Positions 25,160-34,842 of a DNA stretch of 64,000 nucleotides are shown here, piece by piece. The number at the start of each line of letters is the position of its first letter. Within the stretch, counting starts at the first letter, position 1. The translations under genes were made by a program, and so were the position numbers. The stretch comes from Niabella soli DSM 19437 (lineage in GTDB: Bacteria > Bacteroidota > Bacteroidia > Chitinophagales > Chitinophagaceae): NCBI RefSeq assembly GCF_000243115.2, contig NZ_CP007035.1, forward strand, positions 1,178,001 to 1,242,000. Direction: 5' to 3'. Below the pieces are notes generated by a model, which saw only the letters and a program-made list of their open reading frames with translations, was not told the origin of the DNA and did no database searches.

Positions 25160-26359
25160 TTATTCTCCCCCAACGGCAACCGTCTGGATCATCTTCTTTG
25201 CTACGGGCTTTTCCAGTCGCAACGCAGGCGACCAGGTGGGCATTTTTTCCATTTCGGCAATTACTTCTTTATCAACATAGTCGTCAATACCATTCAATAC
25301 TTTAAAGTTAACCGGGCGGCCATCCGTATCAATAATAAATTCCAACTGCACATATCCCCCCGTCACGCCGTCGGGCAGGTTTTTAGTTGCATCGGCACCC
25401 ACCTTCTTCAGGTAATCAGCAAAAGCCGTAGCCCCGCCAGGGTATTCGGGCCATTTAGCCACTACGTCCGCGACGTGATCAATCTTTCGGTGCGTGGGAA
25501 CAAATTTTGATTTAGGACGCTGCTTGGGTAGAAACCGCTCGGGTACCGGAGGGGCATCATTTACCACGTATTCTCCATTATCACGGGTCATCACTACCGG
25601 CAACTCTTTATGTTGTTCAAAGTATTCAAATGCCTGCTCCAGTTTTACGTTCAGGGCTTTGTAGGAAGGGTTGTTCTCCAACGCCTTGTTCAAAAAATCG
25701 TAGCTTTTTTTAACGGTATAATTGATCGGGAATACATGCACCGGTATATAATCCAGTCCCGCGCTTTTGGCGCTTAAAGCGATTATATATAATTCATCGA
25801 TCTGGTCATTCCTGATAGGGATACAACCCACAGTCGCACAGCCGCCGTGTATAAAAATATCGCCGCCGGGCTTACCCTGGTCAGACAAGATCCTGTCTGA
25901 CACATTAGGGTAACTCAGTCCCAGTGAAAGATAATAATTGCTGTTGGGATTAAATTCATTAATATAATAGAAGCCTTCCGGCACCTGGTAATCGCCTTCA
26001 AAACGCTTTGGACCCAGAGACCCTGCCAACGCACAGATCTTATAAATCTTTAAAAGTTTGTATTCATCCTTTATAGAATTTTTTACCCAAACTTCCAACT
26101 GGCTGTCGTATTTAAAGGCCCGGATATACACATACCGCGCCGGCCAGTCGAGCCCCTTTAACTTAAATAAACTTTTAAGATATTCCCCTTTACGCTGAAA
26201 AGATTCCCGGGGATTCTTACTATTGATCTGGGACTCGAAAAACGCGCCATAAGAGGCAGCGGGAGCAGAATAAGCTGTTTGTGCCTGCGCAACTGCTGAA
26301 AATACCATCCCAAAAGTAAAAGCTAAAACTATTTTTTTCCCTTTTTGAAATAAAGCCAT
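25160..26359 (-). CDS. L,D-transpeptidase (YkuD) fused to TonB C-terminal domain
   Basis: A 399-residue exported protein. A signal peptide covers residues 1-27 (cleavage near AQAQ). The YkuD-type catalytic region has His171 and Cys179 in HGGCATVGCIPI, the usual HxxGxxGC layout, so it should cross-link or anchor peptidoglycan stem peptides in the periplasm. A linker rich in Pro and Lys (about 270-290) leads to a TonB C-terminal-like domain (303-399: WPEYPGGATAFADYL, GGYVQLEFIIDTDGRPVNF, TWSPALRLEKPVAKK). I chose ATG 26359 (MALFQKGKK); the frame extends 23 codons further without a signal-like start. A TATTTTTG element at 26487-26494 is a possible promoter. Confidence 0.85.
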   Translation of the reverse strand: MALFQKGKKIVLAFTFGMVFSAVAQAQTAYSAPAASYGAFFESQINSKNPRESFQRKGEYLKSLFKLKGLDWPARYVYIRAFKYDSQLEVWVKNSIKDEYKLLKIYKICALAGSLGPKRFEGDYQVPEGFYYINEFNPNSNYYLSLGLSYPNVSDRILSDQGKPGGDIFIHGGCATVGCIPIRNDQIDELYIIALSAKSAGLDYIPVHVFPINYTVKKSYDFLNKALENNPSYKALNVKLEQAFEYFEQHKELPVVMTRDNGEYVVNDAPPVPERFLPKQRPKSKFVPTHRKIDHVADVVAKWPEYPGGATAFADYLKKVGADATKNLPDGVTGGYVQLEFIIDTDGRPVNFKVLNGIDDYVDKEVIAEMEKMPTWSPALRLEKPVAKKMIQTVAVGGE

Positions 26360-26538
26360 TTTTAACTGTAATAATTCGTCAGAAAATATATCATCGCCGT
26401 TATAACCACGACCCATAAAATTAAGCATTCCACCATTAAACGTTAATGGCTGAAAAATGTTGTAGATATCCGCTACAAGTTATCGACAAAAATAGCTTTT
26501 CTGTGTTAAAAAATGCACAATATGATCATTGGAATGCT

Positions 26539-26601
26539 AGCCGGTAAGCCGGAAATACGGGAAGGGATTGTTTTACTTGCCGCCTCACCGTCTTCCCGGC
26601 C
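26539..26601. repeat. GGGAAG-type dispersed repeat, copy B
   Basis: The left part (26539-26564) starts AGCCGGTAAGCCGGAAATAC and ends GGGAAG; the right part CCGTCTTCCCGGC (26588-26600) is its partial reverse complement. Same family as 9216-9286, 45501-45566 and 60859-60912, closest to copies C and D. Confidence 0.75.
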
Positions 26602-26658
26602 CCATATTAAATTGTTTGAGGCGAAATGATTTTTCCGCCCCGGCTAACCACAAAATCC

Positions 26659-26666
26659 TAAATTTG
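26659..26666 (+). promoter_or_regulatory. Promoter -7 element of ltaE
   Basis: TAAATTTG matches TAnnTTTG and lies only 8 nt before the ATG, so the transcript would have a very short or no 5' leader. No -33 box is clear. Confidence 0.45.
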
Positions 26667-26674
26667 AACCTCAT

Positions 26675-27691
26675 ATGATAGATTTACGATCCGACACGGT
26701 TACGCGTCCCGGCCCCGAAATGCTGCAGGCTATGGTGCAGGCAAAAACGGGCGACGATGTTTTCAGAGAAGACCCGGCTATAAATGAACTGGAAGCTCAA
26801 TGCGCGGCCCTTTTTGGAATGGAAGCCGCACTATTCTGCTCCAGCGGTACCCAAACCAACCAGATCGCTATCAAGTGCCACACGCAACCGGGAGATGAGG
26901 TTATTTGCGATGCCGACGCCCATGTGTATCAGTATGAAGCCGGGGGCATCGCCTTTAATTCCGGCGCTTCCGTGCGCCTTTTGGCCGGTGACCGGGGGCG
27001 TATCAATGCAGCGCAGGTGGAAAATGCAATAAACCCAAACGACCTGCATAAACCGCCCAGCCGGCTGGTTTGTATAGAAAACACCAGCAACCGTGGCGGG
27101 GGTAGCTGTTATGATTTTGAGGAGTTAAAAAAGATCCGTTCCGTTTGTGACAACAACAAGCTTGCCTTTCATCTCGACGGAGCGCGGTTATTCAATGCGC
27201 TGGTTGCCAAAAATGAAACACCGGCACAATATGGCGCCCTGTTCAACAGTATTTCCGTGTGCTTTTCTAAAAGCCTGGGATGCCCTGTTGGGAGCGTATT
27301 ACTGGGCACAGAAGCCTTTATTGCAAAAGCGCGGCGCGTACGCAAGATCCTGGGTGGCGGTATGCGGCAGGCCGGCTACCTGGCTGCTGCTGCAGTTTAT
27401 GCACTGGATCATAATATTGAACGCCTGGCAACCGATCACCTCCATGCAAAACAAATAGCAGCAGTGTTATACAACTGCCCGTTCGTGCAAACGGTGCTGC
27501 CGGTGGAAACAAATATTATTATATTCGAAACAAAAAATACTACGGCAAAGGAACTGGTAGCGCAATTGAAAAACGCATCGATCCTTTGCCATGCTGTAGC
27601 CCCTGACCGCGTACGTTTTGTATTGCATCTTGATGTTACGGAAGCGATGGTTGCCGCCGTCATTCAGAAAATCCAATCACTACAATTTTAA
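26675..27691 (+). CDS. ltaE: Low-specificity L-threonine aldolase
   Basis: A 338-residue PLP enzyme that splits threonine or allo-threonine into glycine and acetaldehyde. [16 protein letters not shown] and GDDVFREDP open the family signature, [10 protein letters not shown] binds the cofactor phosphate, His83 stacks on PLP, HLDGAR is at 166-171, and Lys199 in SVCFSKSLG carries the Schiff base. It starts at ATG directly after the promoter element. pgi begins 10 nt after its stop, so the two genes are probably co-transcribed. Confidence 0.94.
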   Translation: MIDLRSDTVTRPGPEMLQAMVQAKTGDDVFREDPAINELEAQCAALFGMEAALFCSSGTQTNQIAIKCHTQPGDEVICDADAHVYQYEAGGIAFNSGASVRLLAGDRGRINAAQVENAINPNDLHKPPSRLVCIENTSNRGGGSCYDFEELKKIRSVCDNNKLAFHLDGARLFNALVAKNETPAQYGALFNSISVCFSKSLGCPVGSVLLGTEAFIAKARRVRKILGGGMRQAGYLAAAAVYALDHNIERLATDHLHAKQIAAVLYNCPFVQTVLPVETNIIIFETKNTTAKELVAQLKNASILCHAVAPDRVRFVLHLDVTEAMVAAVIQKIQSLQF

Positions 27692-27701
27692 ATTAAGCAA
27701 T

Positions 27702-29351
27702 ATGTTACCCACCCAATCTCCCGTTAAAACAAAAAGCTGGAAAAAGCTGGCTGCACACGCTGCAACAATGAAAAACGTGCACATGCGCGATCTCTTTGCT
27801 TCAGATGAACAGCGCTTTGAAAAATACACGTTGCGTCATGGCGATATTCTCTTTGATTATTCAAAGAACCGGATCACGGATAAAACACTGGAGCTCCTTT
27901 TCGATCTTGCCAAAGAATCAAAAGTGGCTGATGGTATAAAAGCAATGTTTTCAGGAGAGATCATTAATAAAACGGAGCACCGTTCCGTACTGCACACTGC
28001 GCTGCGTTATTTTGGGAAAGATGTTATTGAGAGCCGGGGCGAAAATGTGCTACCGGAAGTGCGTAAAGTGCAGCGGAAAATGAAAGCATTTGCCGATGCA
28101 GTACATACGGGTAAACACCTGGGCTATACCGGCAAAAAAATAAAAACGATCGTAAACATTGGGATCGGCGGTAGCGATCTGGGCCCTTTTATGGTTACCG
28201 AAGCATTAAAACCTTATACTGTAAAAGGAATCGAAGCGCATTTTGTATCCAATGTAGACGGCTCGCAGATTGCGGAAACACTAAAAAAGCTCAACCCGGA
28301 AACAACCTTATTCCTGATCGCTTCCAAAACCTTCACCACGCAGGAAACGATGACGAACGCACATTCTGCCCGCGACTGGTTTTTAAAAAAAGCGAAGGAT
28401 GAAAAGTTTGTAGCCAAACATTTCGTGGCGTTAAGCACCAATGCCACCGAAGTAAAAAAATTCGGGATCGATGTAAAAAACATGTTCGAGTTCTGGGACT
28501 GGGTGGGCGGCCGCTATTCGCTGTGGTCTGCTATTGGCCTGTCGATCGTGCTTACTATCGGCTATCATAATTTTGAGCAGTTGTTAAAAGGAGCGTACGA
28601 TACAGATGAATATTTCAAAGCCACTCCTTTTGAAAAAAACATCCCGGTTATTATGGCCCTGATCGGGCTCTGGTACACTAATTTTTTCGGAACACAAACA
28701 GAAGCCATCCTGCCTTATGATCAGTATATGCACCGCTTTCCGGCTTATTTCCAGCAAGGCAACATGGAGAGCAACGGCAAAAGCACTGACCGTACCGGGA
28801 AGAATGTTACTTATGCCACCGGTCCGATCATCTGGGGAGAACCCGGCACCAATGGGCAGCATTCGTTCTACCAACTCATTCACCAGGGAACGCCGCTTAT
28901 CCCCTGTGATTTTATTGCGCCGGCGCAAACCCATAACCCCCTGGGCGATCATCATCAGAAACTATTGAGCAATTACTTTGCACAAACAGAAGCACTGATG
29001 AAAGGAAAAACATTGAAGGAAGTAAAAGACGAGCTGAAACAATCGGGACTATCAAAAGAAGCGGTTGATCGGCTGGCTCCTTATAAGGTTTTCGCCGGCA
29101 ACCGGCCCACCAACTCCTTTCTTATTAAAAAGATCACGCCGTTCACATTGGGTCAACTGATCGCGCTCTATGAGCATAAGATCTTTGTGCAGGGTGTTAT
29201 CTGGAATATTTTCAGTTTTGACCAATGGGGCGTTGAGCTCGGAAAGCAACTGGCCAGTAAGATCCTGCCTGCATTGGAAGGCGATGCGCCTGTAACGGGG
29301 CACGACAGCAGTACCACAGGACTGATAAATGCGTACAAGGAAATGCGCTGA
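27702..29351 (+). CDS. pgi: Glucose-6-phosphate isomerase
   Basis: Interconverts glucose 6-phosphate and fructose 6-phosphate. The 549-residue length equals that of the E. coli enzyme. GIGGSDLGP and [13 protein letters not shown] bind the phosphate, [12 protein letters not shown] and [13 protein letters not shown] are the two PROSITE-type signatures, and the catalytic His/Lys region near the C-terminus includes [12 protein letters not shown] chose ATG 27702, 10 nt after threonine aldolase; the open frame upstream overlaps that gene. Confidence 0.96.
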   Translation: MLPTQSPVKTKSWKKLAAHAATMKNVHMRDLFASDEQRFEKYTLRHGDILFDYSKNRITDKTLELLFDLAKESKVADGIKAMFSGEIINKTEHRSVLHTALRYFGKDVIESRGENVLPEVRKVQRKMKAFADAVHTGKHLGYTGKKIKTIVNIGIGGSDLGPFMVTEALKPYTVKGIEAHFVSNVDGSQIAETLKKLNPETTLFLIASKTFTTQETMTNAHSARDWFLKKAKDEKFVAKHFVALSTNATEVKKFGIDVKNMFEFWDWVGGRYSLWSAIGLSIVLTIGYHNFEQLLKGAYDTDEYFKATPFEKNIPVIMALIGLWYTNFFGTQTEAILPYDQYMHRFPAYFQQGNMESNGKSTDRTGKNVTYATGPIIWGEPGTNGQHSFYQLIHQGTPLIPCDFIAPAQTHNPLGDHHQKLLSNYFAQTEALMKGKTLKEVKDELKQSGLSKEAVDRLAPYKVFAGNRPTNSFLIKKITPFTLGQLIALYEHKIFVQGVIWNIFSFDQWGVELGKQLASKILPALEGDAPVTGHDSSTTGLINAYKEMR

Positions 29352-29357
29352 AAAAGC

Positions 29358-29365
29358 TATATTTG
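29358..29365 (+). promoter_or_regulatory. Promoter -7 element of the DUF151-ispE pair
   Basis: TATATTTG, an exact TAnnTTTG match, begins 6 nt after the pgi stop and lies 35 nt before the next gene. It suggests that the next two genes have their own promoter. Confidence 0.5.
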
Positions 29366-29400
29366 CTCCTTAATTACCTTGTATCCAGATTCCGGGATGT

Positions 29401-29997
29401 ATGAAAAAAATTGAGTTAGAAATAGTAGCCTTGTCACACAGCATTACCCAAACCCATTCGTATGCAGTAGTGCTGGGTGAGGTGAACGGGTTGCGCCGGT
29501 TGCCCATCGTGATCGGGGGATTTGAAGCACAGGCCATTGCAGTGGCGTTGGAAAAAATGAATCCCAGCAGGCCTTTAACGCATGACCTGATGAAAAATTT
29601 CCTGGTAGCGTTTAATATTGAGTTGCACGAGATCATTATTTCTGATCTGCAGGAAGGTATTTTTTTTAGCAAACTCATCTGTTCTTCAGAGCATGATACG
29701 GTTGAGATCGATAGCCGGACATCCGACGCGATTGCCCTGGCGGTACGTTTCGGATGTCCTATTTATACTTATGAGAATATATTAGAAATGGCGGGCATTG
29801 TAATGGACGAAAAGGGAGAACCCAAGGCAACCCGGGAGGAAGCCGTTGGGGCCACCACCACAGAATCGAACCGGGATGACCTGAAAACGATGAGCCTTGA
29901 AGAATTGCATCACCTGCTGAATGAAGTGCTCGAAAATGAAGACTATATCCGCGCTATTGCCATTCGCGATGAAATCAACAGCCGGACAAACAGATAA
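29401..29997 (+). CDS. Bifunctional nuclease family protein (DUF151) with UVR motif
   Basis: A 198-residue protein. Residues 1 to about 135 form the bifunctional-nuclease domain (SYAVVLGEVNGLRRLPIVIG, HDLMKNFLVAF, RTSDAIALAVRFGCPIYTYE). A plant member has DNase/RNase activity; bacterial function is unclear. The C-terminal 40 residues (MSLEELHHLLNEVLENEDYIRAIAIRDEIN) look like a UVR helix-hairpin motif, as in UvrB/UvrC partners. It starts at ATG and is followed 9 nt later by ispE. Confidence 0.88.
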   Translation: MKKIELEIVALSHSITQTHSYAVVLGEVNGLRRLPIVIGGFEAQAIAVALEKMNPSRPLTHDLMKNFLVAFNIELHEIIISDLQEGIFFSKLICSSEHDTVEIDSRTSDAIALAVRFGCPIYTYENILEMAGIVMDEKGEPKATREEAVGATTTESNRDDLKTMSLEELHHLLNEVLENEDYIRAIAIRDEINSRTNR

Positions 29998-30006
29998 AGT
30001 AAACCC

Positions 30007-30846
30007 GTGGTATTTTTTTCCAATTGTAAAATAAACCTGGGGCTGCATGTTACGGGCAAACGCCCAGATGGGTATCACGATATCGAAACTATTTTTTATC
30101 CGCTTCCGGTTTATGATGTATTGGAACTGATCCCGGCTGAAGTAACATCCCTTCATTTATACGGGCATCCCATCCCCGGAACGAAAGAACATAATATTGT
30201 TTGGAAAGCCTATGCGCTCTTAAAACAACAATTCCCCGACCTTCCCCCGGTAGCTTTTTATCTTTTAAAAAATATTCCTGTGGGTGCCGGCCTGGGCGCC
30301 GGAAGCGCCAACGGCACTACTGCGCTAAAAGCCCTGGACCAGTTTTTCGGACTGCAGTTAACCCGGCAACAACTGCTGCATGCAGCGCTCGAATTAGGCA
30401 GTGACTGTCCGTTCTTTGTGATCAACCAGCCCTGTTATGCCACCGGCCGCGGAGAAGCATTAGCACCCCTGCCGTTGGATCTGAAAAACTATTACGGCGT
30501 TATCGTAAACCCGGGCATCCACATCAGTACACCCTGGGCGTTCAGACAGCTTACACCCGCTTCTCCTGCAGTTTCATTAAAAGAAGCGGTGCTAACTCCG
30601 GTAACGGAATGGGTAGGTCTTGTTACCAATGATTTTGAGAGTGTGGTTTTCAATGAATATCCTGAAATAAAGCAGATCAAAGAAACGCTTCAACAATGCG
30701 GCGCCGCTTTTACTTTAATGACCGGCAGCGGAAGCACGGTTTTCGGACTGTTTGAAAAAGAGCCGCAACTGCCTGTATTCCCTGAACATTATTTTGTAAA
30801 AACGGTTTTATTAACCTCTTCAGCACCTCCGCTTCCTCATTTCTAA
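30007..30846 (+). CDS. ispE: 4-diphosphocytidyl-2-C-methyl-D-erythritol kinase
   Basis: Phosphorylates CDP-methylerythritol in the MEP isoprenoid pathway. The 279-residue GHMP kinase has SNCKINLGLHVTGKRPDGYH at the start, the ATP loop PVGAGLGAGSANGT (91-104) and the C-terminal LMTGSGSTVFGLF glycine-rich motif. It uses a GTG start, 9 nt after the DUF151 gene, so it is in operon with it. No other isoprenoid gene is near. Confidence 0.94.
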   Translation: MVFFSNCKINLGLHVTGKRPDGYHDIETIFYPLPVYDVLELIPAEVTSLHLYGHPIPGTKEHNIVWKAYALLKQQFPDLPPVAFYLLKNIPVGAGLGAGSANGTTALKALDQFFGLQLTRQQLLHAALELGSDCPFFVINQPCYATGRGEALAPLPLDLKNYYGVIVNPGIHISTPWAFRQLTPASPAVSLKEAVLTPVTEWVGLVTNDFESVVFNEYPEIKQIKETLQQCGAAFTLMTGSGSTVFGLFEKEPQLPVFPEHYFVKTVLLTSSAPPLPHF

Positions 30847-30862
30847 TTTTTTATTTCTTATT

Positions 30863-31861
30863 TCAAATCCCCGCTTCCAGCTCATACCTCTTTATCATTC
30901 GCTTCCGCAATGCCGGTCCCTTTATCAATCGCTTCGCCCAAAGCCAGCCCCTTTTTAAACTCAGCGGCTGCCGTTCTCCAAAATACCGGATATACTCCAG
31001 TACGCTATTGGTGATATTCAGATTTTTTAGCGCAAACTCCCTGAAAAAAGCGCCATCTTCTTTCTTAAACTTTTTCAATTCTGCTGTTAATGCGGGTATC
31101 GTAAACGAATGCCCATAATACCGTCCCGAGCAATTTTTCAAAATGCTTTCTTCCAGTATTTCTTTCACGTATCCATCGCCGCAGGCAGGGTAATAAGAGC
31201 GGCTGTCAAAAATAACTACAGGCCGGCCGCAGGCCATCGCTTCGTAGGCAGAGCGCCCCACACCTACCACCAGGTCTGCCTGGTTTATGAGTTGCTCAAC
31301 GTTCCAACCGGGGTTCTCATATTTATTCAGATAAATAAATGCCGCACCCAGTTCCCGTGCTGAAGCTGCTATCATTTGGTTGGCCTCATCTGAATGGCAA
31401 AGACTTAAAACCGTCTTCAGCTCGGATTGCAGCGGGACGGCAGCTTTGAAGCGCTCCAGGTTAATACCATTCAAAATGATCTTGCTTTTTATGTGTTTGT
31501 GCTGAAGATGTTCCTGTACTTCCTTTGAAATAGCAACATGTTTATGCGCATAGGAAGAGGGTTGTTCCAGCTCGGGGAAAACACCATGACAGGTTTGGAT
31601 AATGAAGCCCCGGTTTACAAGGTATTTGACGCAGGAATTGTGATTGGCCAATATCAGGTCATATTTTTTCTTTGACATAAAGCCGGCACCAAGATCATTT
31701 TCGATTTTATCCGATACCAGGCCTTTATAAAAGGTAAAGTATTCCACCTCGAAACCGAGCCGTTTTAACTCCCCGATCAACGTATAGGCGAACGTTTCCG
31801 AGCCCCCCAGGTCTTTTAAATGATTAGTAGCTACAAGAATTGAGCGTGGATATTTTTTCAT
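30863..31861 (-). CDS. Glycosyltransferase (GT-B, family 4-like)
   Basis: A 332-residue probable glycosyltransferase. The N-terminus has VATNHLKDLGGSETFAYTLI, with the GGxE donor-loop motif of GT4 enzymes; VGVGRSAYEAMACGRPVVIF (residues about 200-220) is the C-terminal nucleotide-sugar site. The protein is shorter than most GT4 enzymes and its tail is strongly basic. It is separated from the 8-17 kb glycan cluster and convergent with ispE, so its substrate is unknown. Confidence 0.82.
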   Translation of the reverse strand: MKKYPRSILVATNHLKDLGGSETFAYTLIGELKRLGFEVEYFTFYKGLVSDKIENDLGAGFMSKKKYDLILANHNSCVKYLVNRGFIIQTCHGVFPELEQPSSYAHKHVAISKEVQEHLQHKHIKSKIILNGINLERFKAAVPLQSELKTVLSLCHSDEANQMIAASARELGAAFIYLNKYENPGWNVEQLINQADLVVGVGRSAYEAMACGRPVVIFDSRSYYPACGDGYVKEILEESILKNCSGRYYGHSFTIPALTAELKKFKKEDGAFFREFALKNLNITNSVLEYIRYFGERQPLSLKRGWLWAKRLIKGPALRKRMIKRYELEAGI

Positions 31862-32088
31862 AATTGTAATTACCTGTTAGACGACAAACCCTGTAAAAAC
31901 ATTCAGTTCATTTATTTCCGCCTTGCTAAACTTCATCGTGGCTGATTCTTTTTCTACTGAGATGCAGAATAAAACGGAGAAATTTTTTCAATGCTGATCT
32001 GGTCAATTTGATGAGTTAACTCATAGGTGCTCCCTGCCGCCGGATAAAAATAATTGTCGGCCCTGGTATTTTTTTGTATCTTGGCGGC
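31862..32088. other. Intergenic region, nothing recognised
   Basis: Divergent spacer between the glycosyltransferase and rocD leaders. A minus-strand frame crosses part of it but has no family features. GGTATTTTTTTG just before the leader ORF (about 32065-32076) resembles a stretched -7 element. Confidence 0.4.
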
Positions 32089-32154
32089 ATGCAAAAAGTA
32101 AGCAGTAAACAATTATCCTTCCTGCGACAGCATCTTGATCTGTTGAACCACTGA
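32089..32154 (+). CDS. Possible 21-residue leader peptide of rocD
   Basis: ATG to TGA encodes MQKVSSKQLSFLRQHLDLLNH, rich in Leu with two His, ending 67 nt before rocD. Its stop codon lies inside the left half of a hairpin followed by a T-run (see next entry), a layout seen in attenuators. A TTTTTTTG-containing promoter-like sequence lies about 13 nt upstream. It is too short to prove by coding statistics. Confidence 0.3.
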   Translation: MQKVSSKQLSFLRQHLDLLNH

Positions 32155-32183
32155 CGTAACTCCCGCGGTTAACTGCTTTTTTT
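32142..32183 (+). terminator. Possible attenuator hairpin before rocD
   Basis: GTTGAACC (32142-32149) pairs with GGTTAAC (32167-32173) with one bulged G, followed after TGC by seven T (32177-32183). An alternative partner exists: AGCAGTAAAC (32101-32110), inside the leader ORF, pairs 9 of 10 with GTTAACTGCT (32168-32177). The two pairings exclude each other. This would let leader translation decide termination; the stem is short, so confidence is low. Confidence 0.35.
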
Positions 32184-32221
32184 ATTATTTTCTTTTTACT
32201 ATTTCGCTTTAATTTTTGTAT

Positions 32222-33454
32222 ATGTCTGCAATTGCTCAAAATACCAGCGCGTATTTTATCGATCTTGAAGAAGCCCATGGTGCCCATAATTATCACCCCC
32301 TGCCTGTTGTGCTATCAAAAGGCGAAGGCGTATTTGTATGGGATGTTGATGGGAAAAAGTATTACGATTTCTTAAGTGGTTATTCTGCCGTGAACCAGGG
32401 CCATTGCCACCCCAGGATCGTGGAAGCCTTTACTGAACAGGCCCGCAGGCTAACGCTGACCAGCCGCGCGTTTTATAACGACCAACTGGGCGCTTTTGAA
32501 AAATTTATTACCGGGCTGTTGGGCTATGATAAAGTGTTGCCTATGAACACGGGCGTTGAAGCTGTGGAAACTGCTTTAAAATTATGCAGGAAATGGGCAT
32601 ACGAAGTAAAAGGCATTGCCGAAAACGAAGCAGTGATCATTGTTTGCGAGCAGAATTTTCATGGCCGTACCACCACTGTTATTTCTTTTAGCAGCGATCC
32701 TTCCTCCCGGAAAAACTTTGGTCCGTTCACCGGCGGGTTTGTCCGTATTCCTTACAACGACCTGCAGGCACTGGAAACCGTATTGCAGCAAAAAAACATA
32801 GCCGGGTTTTTAGTGGAACCCATCCAGGGGGAAGCCGGCGTTATTGTTCCGGATGCAGGATATCTCTCCACCGCAAAAAAAATGTGCGCAGATGCTAATG
32901 TTTTATTTATAGCAGATGAGATCCAGACCGGCCTTTGCCGTACCGGTTATATGCTGGCCTGCGATGAGGAAAAAGTGCGCCCCGATATAGTGCTGTTGGG
33001 CAAAGCCCTGAGCGGGGGTATGATGCCGGTAAGCGCGGTATTAGCCGATGACGAAATTATGCTCACCATCAAACCCGGCGAGCATGGTTCCACCTATGGG
33101 GGCAATCCGCTGGCAGCCGTAACAGCCGTTGCCTCCCTGGAGGTATTGCTTGATGAGGATATGGCGCAACAGGCATTGGAACTGGGCGCTTATTTTCGCA
33201 GCCAACTGGAAGGGCTTGCTTCCCCGCATATCCGCATCATCCGGGGGAAAGGTCTGTTAAACGCCATTGAGATCAACGCTTCTGATCCTGATGCAGCCTG
33301 GAAGCTGTGTTTGGAAATGATGCAGAAAGGGTTGCTGGCAAAACCCACCCATGGTGATAAGATCCGGTTTGCCCCACCCCTCTGTATTACAAAAGCGCAA
33401 CTGGATGAATGTATTGCCATCATTAAAACTTCTTTAACAATACTGGATGCCTGA
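32222..33454 (+). CDS. rocD: Ornithine aminotransferase
   Basis: A 410-residue PLP enzyme that transfers the delta-amino group of ornithine to 2-oxoglutarate, giving glutamate semialdehyde in arginine/proline metabolism. [16 protein letters not shown]-like opening (here [19 protein letters not shown]), [44 protein letters not shown] and Lys261 in LLGKALSGG all fit the RocD group of class III aminotransferases. ATG 32222 is chosen over a TTG six nt upstream. TTTAATTTTTG directly before it may be a promoter giving an almost leaderless message. It overlaps the next gene by 8 nt. Confidence 0.94.
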   Translation: MSAIAQNTSAYFIDLEEAHGAHNYHPLPVVLSKGEGVFVWDVDGKKYYDFLSGYSAVNQGHCHPRIVEAFTEQARRLTLTSRAFYNDQLGAFEKFITGLLGYDKVLPMNTGVEAVETALKLCRKWAYEVKGIAENEAVIIVCEQNFHGRTTTVISFSSDPSSRKNFGPFTGGFVRIPYNDLQALETVLQQKNIAGFLVEPIQGEAGVIVPDAGYLSTAKKMCADANVLFIADEIQTGLCRTGYMLACDEEKVRPDIVLLGKALSGGMMPVSAVLADDEIMLTIKPGEHGSTYGGNPLAAVTAVASLEVLLDEDMAQQALELGAYFRSQLEGLASPHIRIIRGKGLLNAIEINASDPDAAWKLCLEMMQKGLLAKPTHGDKIRFAPPLCITKAQLDECIAIIKTSLTILDA

Positions 33455-34049
33455 TTCGTCGCAAAGCTATATCACCTCTGTTTTGATCGGGTTGATTGAC
33501 GGAATTATCATCCCCCTTACCGTGTACTGTTTTCTCATCGGCCTGGGAAAGCGCCCTTTTGATGTATGGAGCTATTCGTTATGTATTGTAGCGGGCACTG
33601 CGCTGATCCTCGCCGCAGGCGGCTATTTTACCCGAAGGGAAGAGCGTTCGCATACACATCAGCAACGGATATTGAACGTGTACAAAGGATTAGATGTGCC
33701 CGGTCTTATAAAAGAGGAGCTCATTAAAGATGCGCAGCGCGAAAATGAGGAATGGAACGATTCCTGGAATAGTAAGATGCCGTCAGCAGAACCACTTCCG
33801 CCTTTTAAATATGCCGCTGCTATATTTGCAGGTTGTATGACAGGTGGAACCGTTGTTCTTTTAAATGCCCTGAAATTTATTCCGCCTGACTGGAGGTTCT
33901 TTGTTGTTCCGGTAGTGCTGCTGATGGGATCAGGATTGCTGAAATACAAACTTTTTGGACGCCCGGCCTTCGGCGGAATGCTGCTTACCGGTGGCGCGGG
34001 GCTGATGGCGGCTTTGGGCGCTTATTGGATTGCTATATTTCTTCGATAA
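33447..34049 (+). CDS. VIT1/CCC1-like membrane protein
   Basis: A 200-residue membrane protein with about five helices. [21 protein letters not shown] and [17 protein letters not shown] resemble helices 1 and 2 of VIT1/CCC1-type iron/manganese transporters, with a cytoplasmic charged loop rich in Glu ([17 protein letters not shown]) and three C-terminal helices. The metal specificity is inference. Its start overlaps the end of rocD by 8 nt, implying co-translation, though no functional link is obvious. Confidence 0.68.
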   Translation: MPDSSQSYITSVLIGLIDGIIIPLTVYCFLIGLGKRPFDVWSYSLCIVAGTALILAAGGYFTRREERSHTHQQRILNVYKGLDVPGLIKEELIKDAQRENEEWNDSWNSKMPSAEPLPPFKYAAAIFAGCMTGGTVVLLNALKFIPPDWRFFVVPVVLLMGSGLLKYKLFGRPAFGGMLLTGGAGLMAALGAYWIAIFLR

Positions 34050-34052
34050 AAA

Positions 34053-34460
34053 TTAACTGTCTGTTTCTTCCTTCAATTCCATTTGGGGGAAAAGGATCGT
34101 AAGCATCAGGATAACCGAAGCAATCAACACCAGGAACAAGCCAATTTGTCTTTCGGGACAATCGCCGGCCTCGCAACGGCTAAACAGAATAAAATTACGT
34201 ATGGCCCAACCCAGATTCAATACCCCAAATAACAGGTTCATTCGTTTGGCCCATAATTTTGGAATAAACGTAAGGATCAGTATAATTCCCGCCAGGAAAA
34301 AATGGTTATAAGCAGGTTTTCCAAATCGCGTGCCGGTAGTATCTACCCCCGAAATGGTGAGGTGTTGCGATGCAATGATCGCCCAGGGCATAAAACATCC
34401 GATAGCAAGCGTCAATGCAGCCAGTAATGCGATCCATTGAGAACGACTTAGAATTTTCAT
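34053..34460 (-). CDS. Hypothetical four-helix membrane protein
   Basis: A 135-residue integral membrane protein with four hydrophobic segments (WIALLAALTLAIGCFMPW, HFFLAGIILILTFIP, LLFGVLNLGWAIRNFILF and IGLFLVLIASVILMLTILF). CEAGDCPERQ between helices 3 and 4 has two Cys. No family is recognised. I chose ATG 34460; the frame extends six codons upstream. Its end is 3 nt from the convergent VIT-like gene. Confidence 0.62.
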   Translation of the reverse strand: MKILSRSQWIALLAALTLAIGCFMPWAIIASQHLTISGVDTTGTRFGKPAYNHFFLAGIILILTFIPKLWAKRMNLLFGVLNLGWAIRNFILFSRCEAGDCPERQIGLFLVLIASVILMLTILFPQMELKEETDS

Positions 34461-34842
34461 GCTGCAAATAAAAAACAAACAGGTTTATAAAACAAGAACA
34501 CCCTTAAAAAAGGATGTTCTATGAATTTTACAGGATAATATCTTAACAGGCGTTAAAGCAAGAGTTCGTTTACATCTTAACACCGTATTAACTGGCTTTA
34601 TATTTAATATCTAAATATTATGCCAAAATCAAACTACAACGGCGGCCGTTACACATTTAATTAATTTTCAGAAGCTTACATCGAAATAAATCATTTATAC
34701 AACTGTCCTGCCGCGTAATATTTGTACTCAAAGATGATGGACGGCACGCAAAAAAAATTAACTTGCAACGGATGAAAAAACATCGCGACTTGTAACTGGT
34801 TCCTGCTTGGGCAAAATTGTTTCCATACCTGTTCCTGCGGCA
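34461..34842. other. Long 5' region of the sigma factor gene
   Basis: AT-rich, no gene. GAACACCCTT (34496-34505) and AAGGATGTTC (34510-34519) form a hairpin with one mismatch but no T-run. GTAATATTTGTAC (about 34715-34727) resembles a -7 element with one extra base, about 115 nt before the ATG used here. Confidence 0.45.

Larger units (their letters stand above)
26360..26674. other. Divergent intergenic region before threonine aldolase
   Basis: About 315 nt without a gene between two divergent genes. It holds a possible minus-strand -7 element TATTTTTG (26487-26494) for the transpeptidase, the GGGAAG repeat copy B (26539-26601), and the plus-strand -7 element of ltaE. No small open frame with a plausible start was found. 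Confidence 0.6.

Noticed and set aside
32021-32296. A 91-codon minus-strand open frame opposite the rocD leader
   Set aside because: It overlaps the rocD start and has no family features or promoter.
34496-34519. Hairpin GAACACCCTT/AAGGATGTTC as a terminator
   Set aside because: It has no T-run on either strand and lies upstream of genes on both sides.
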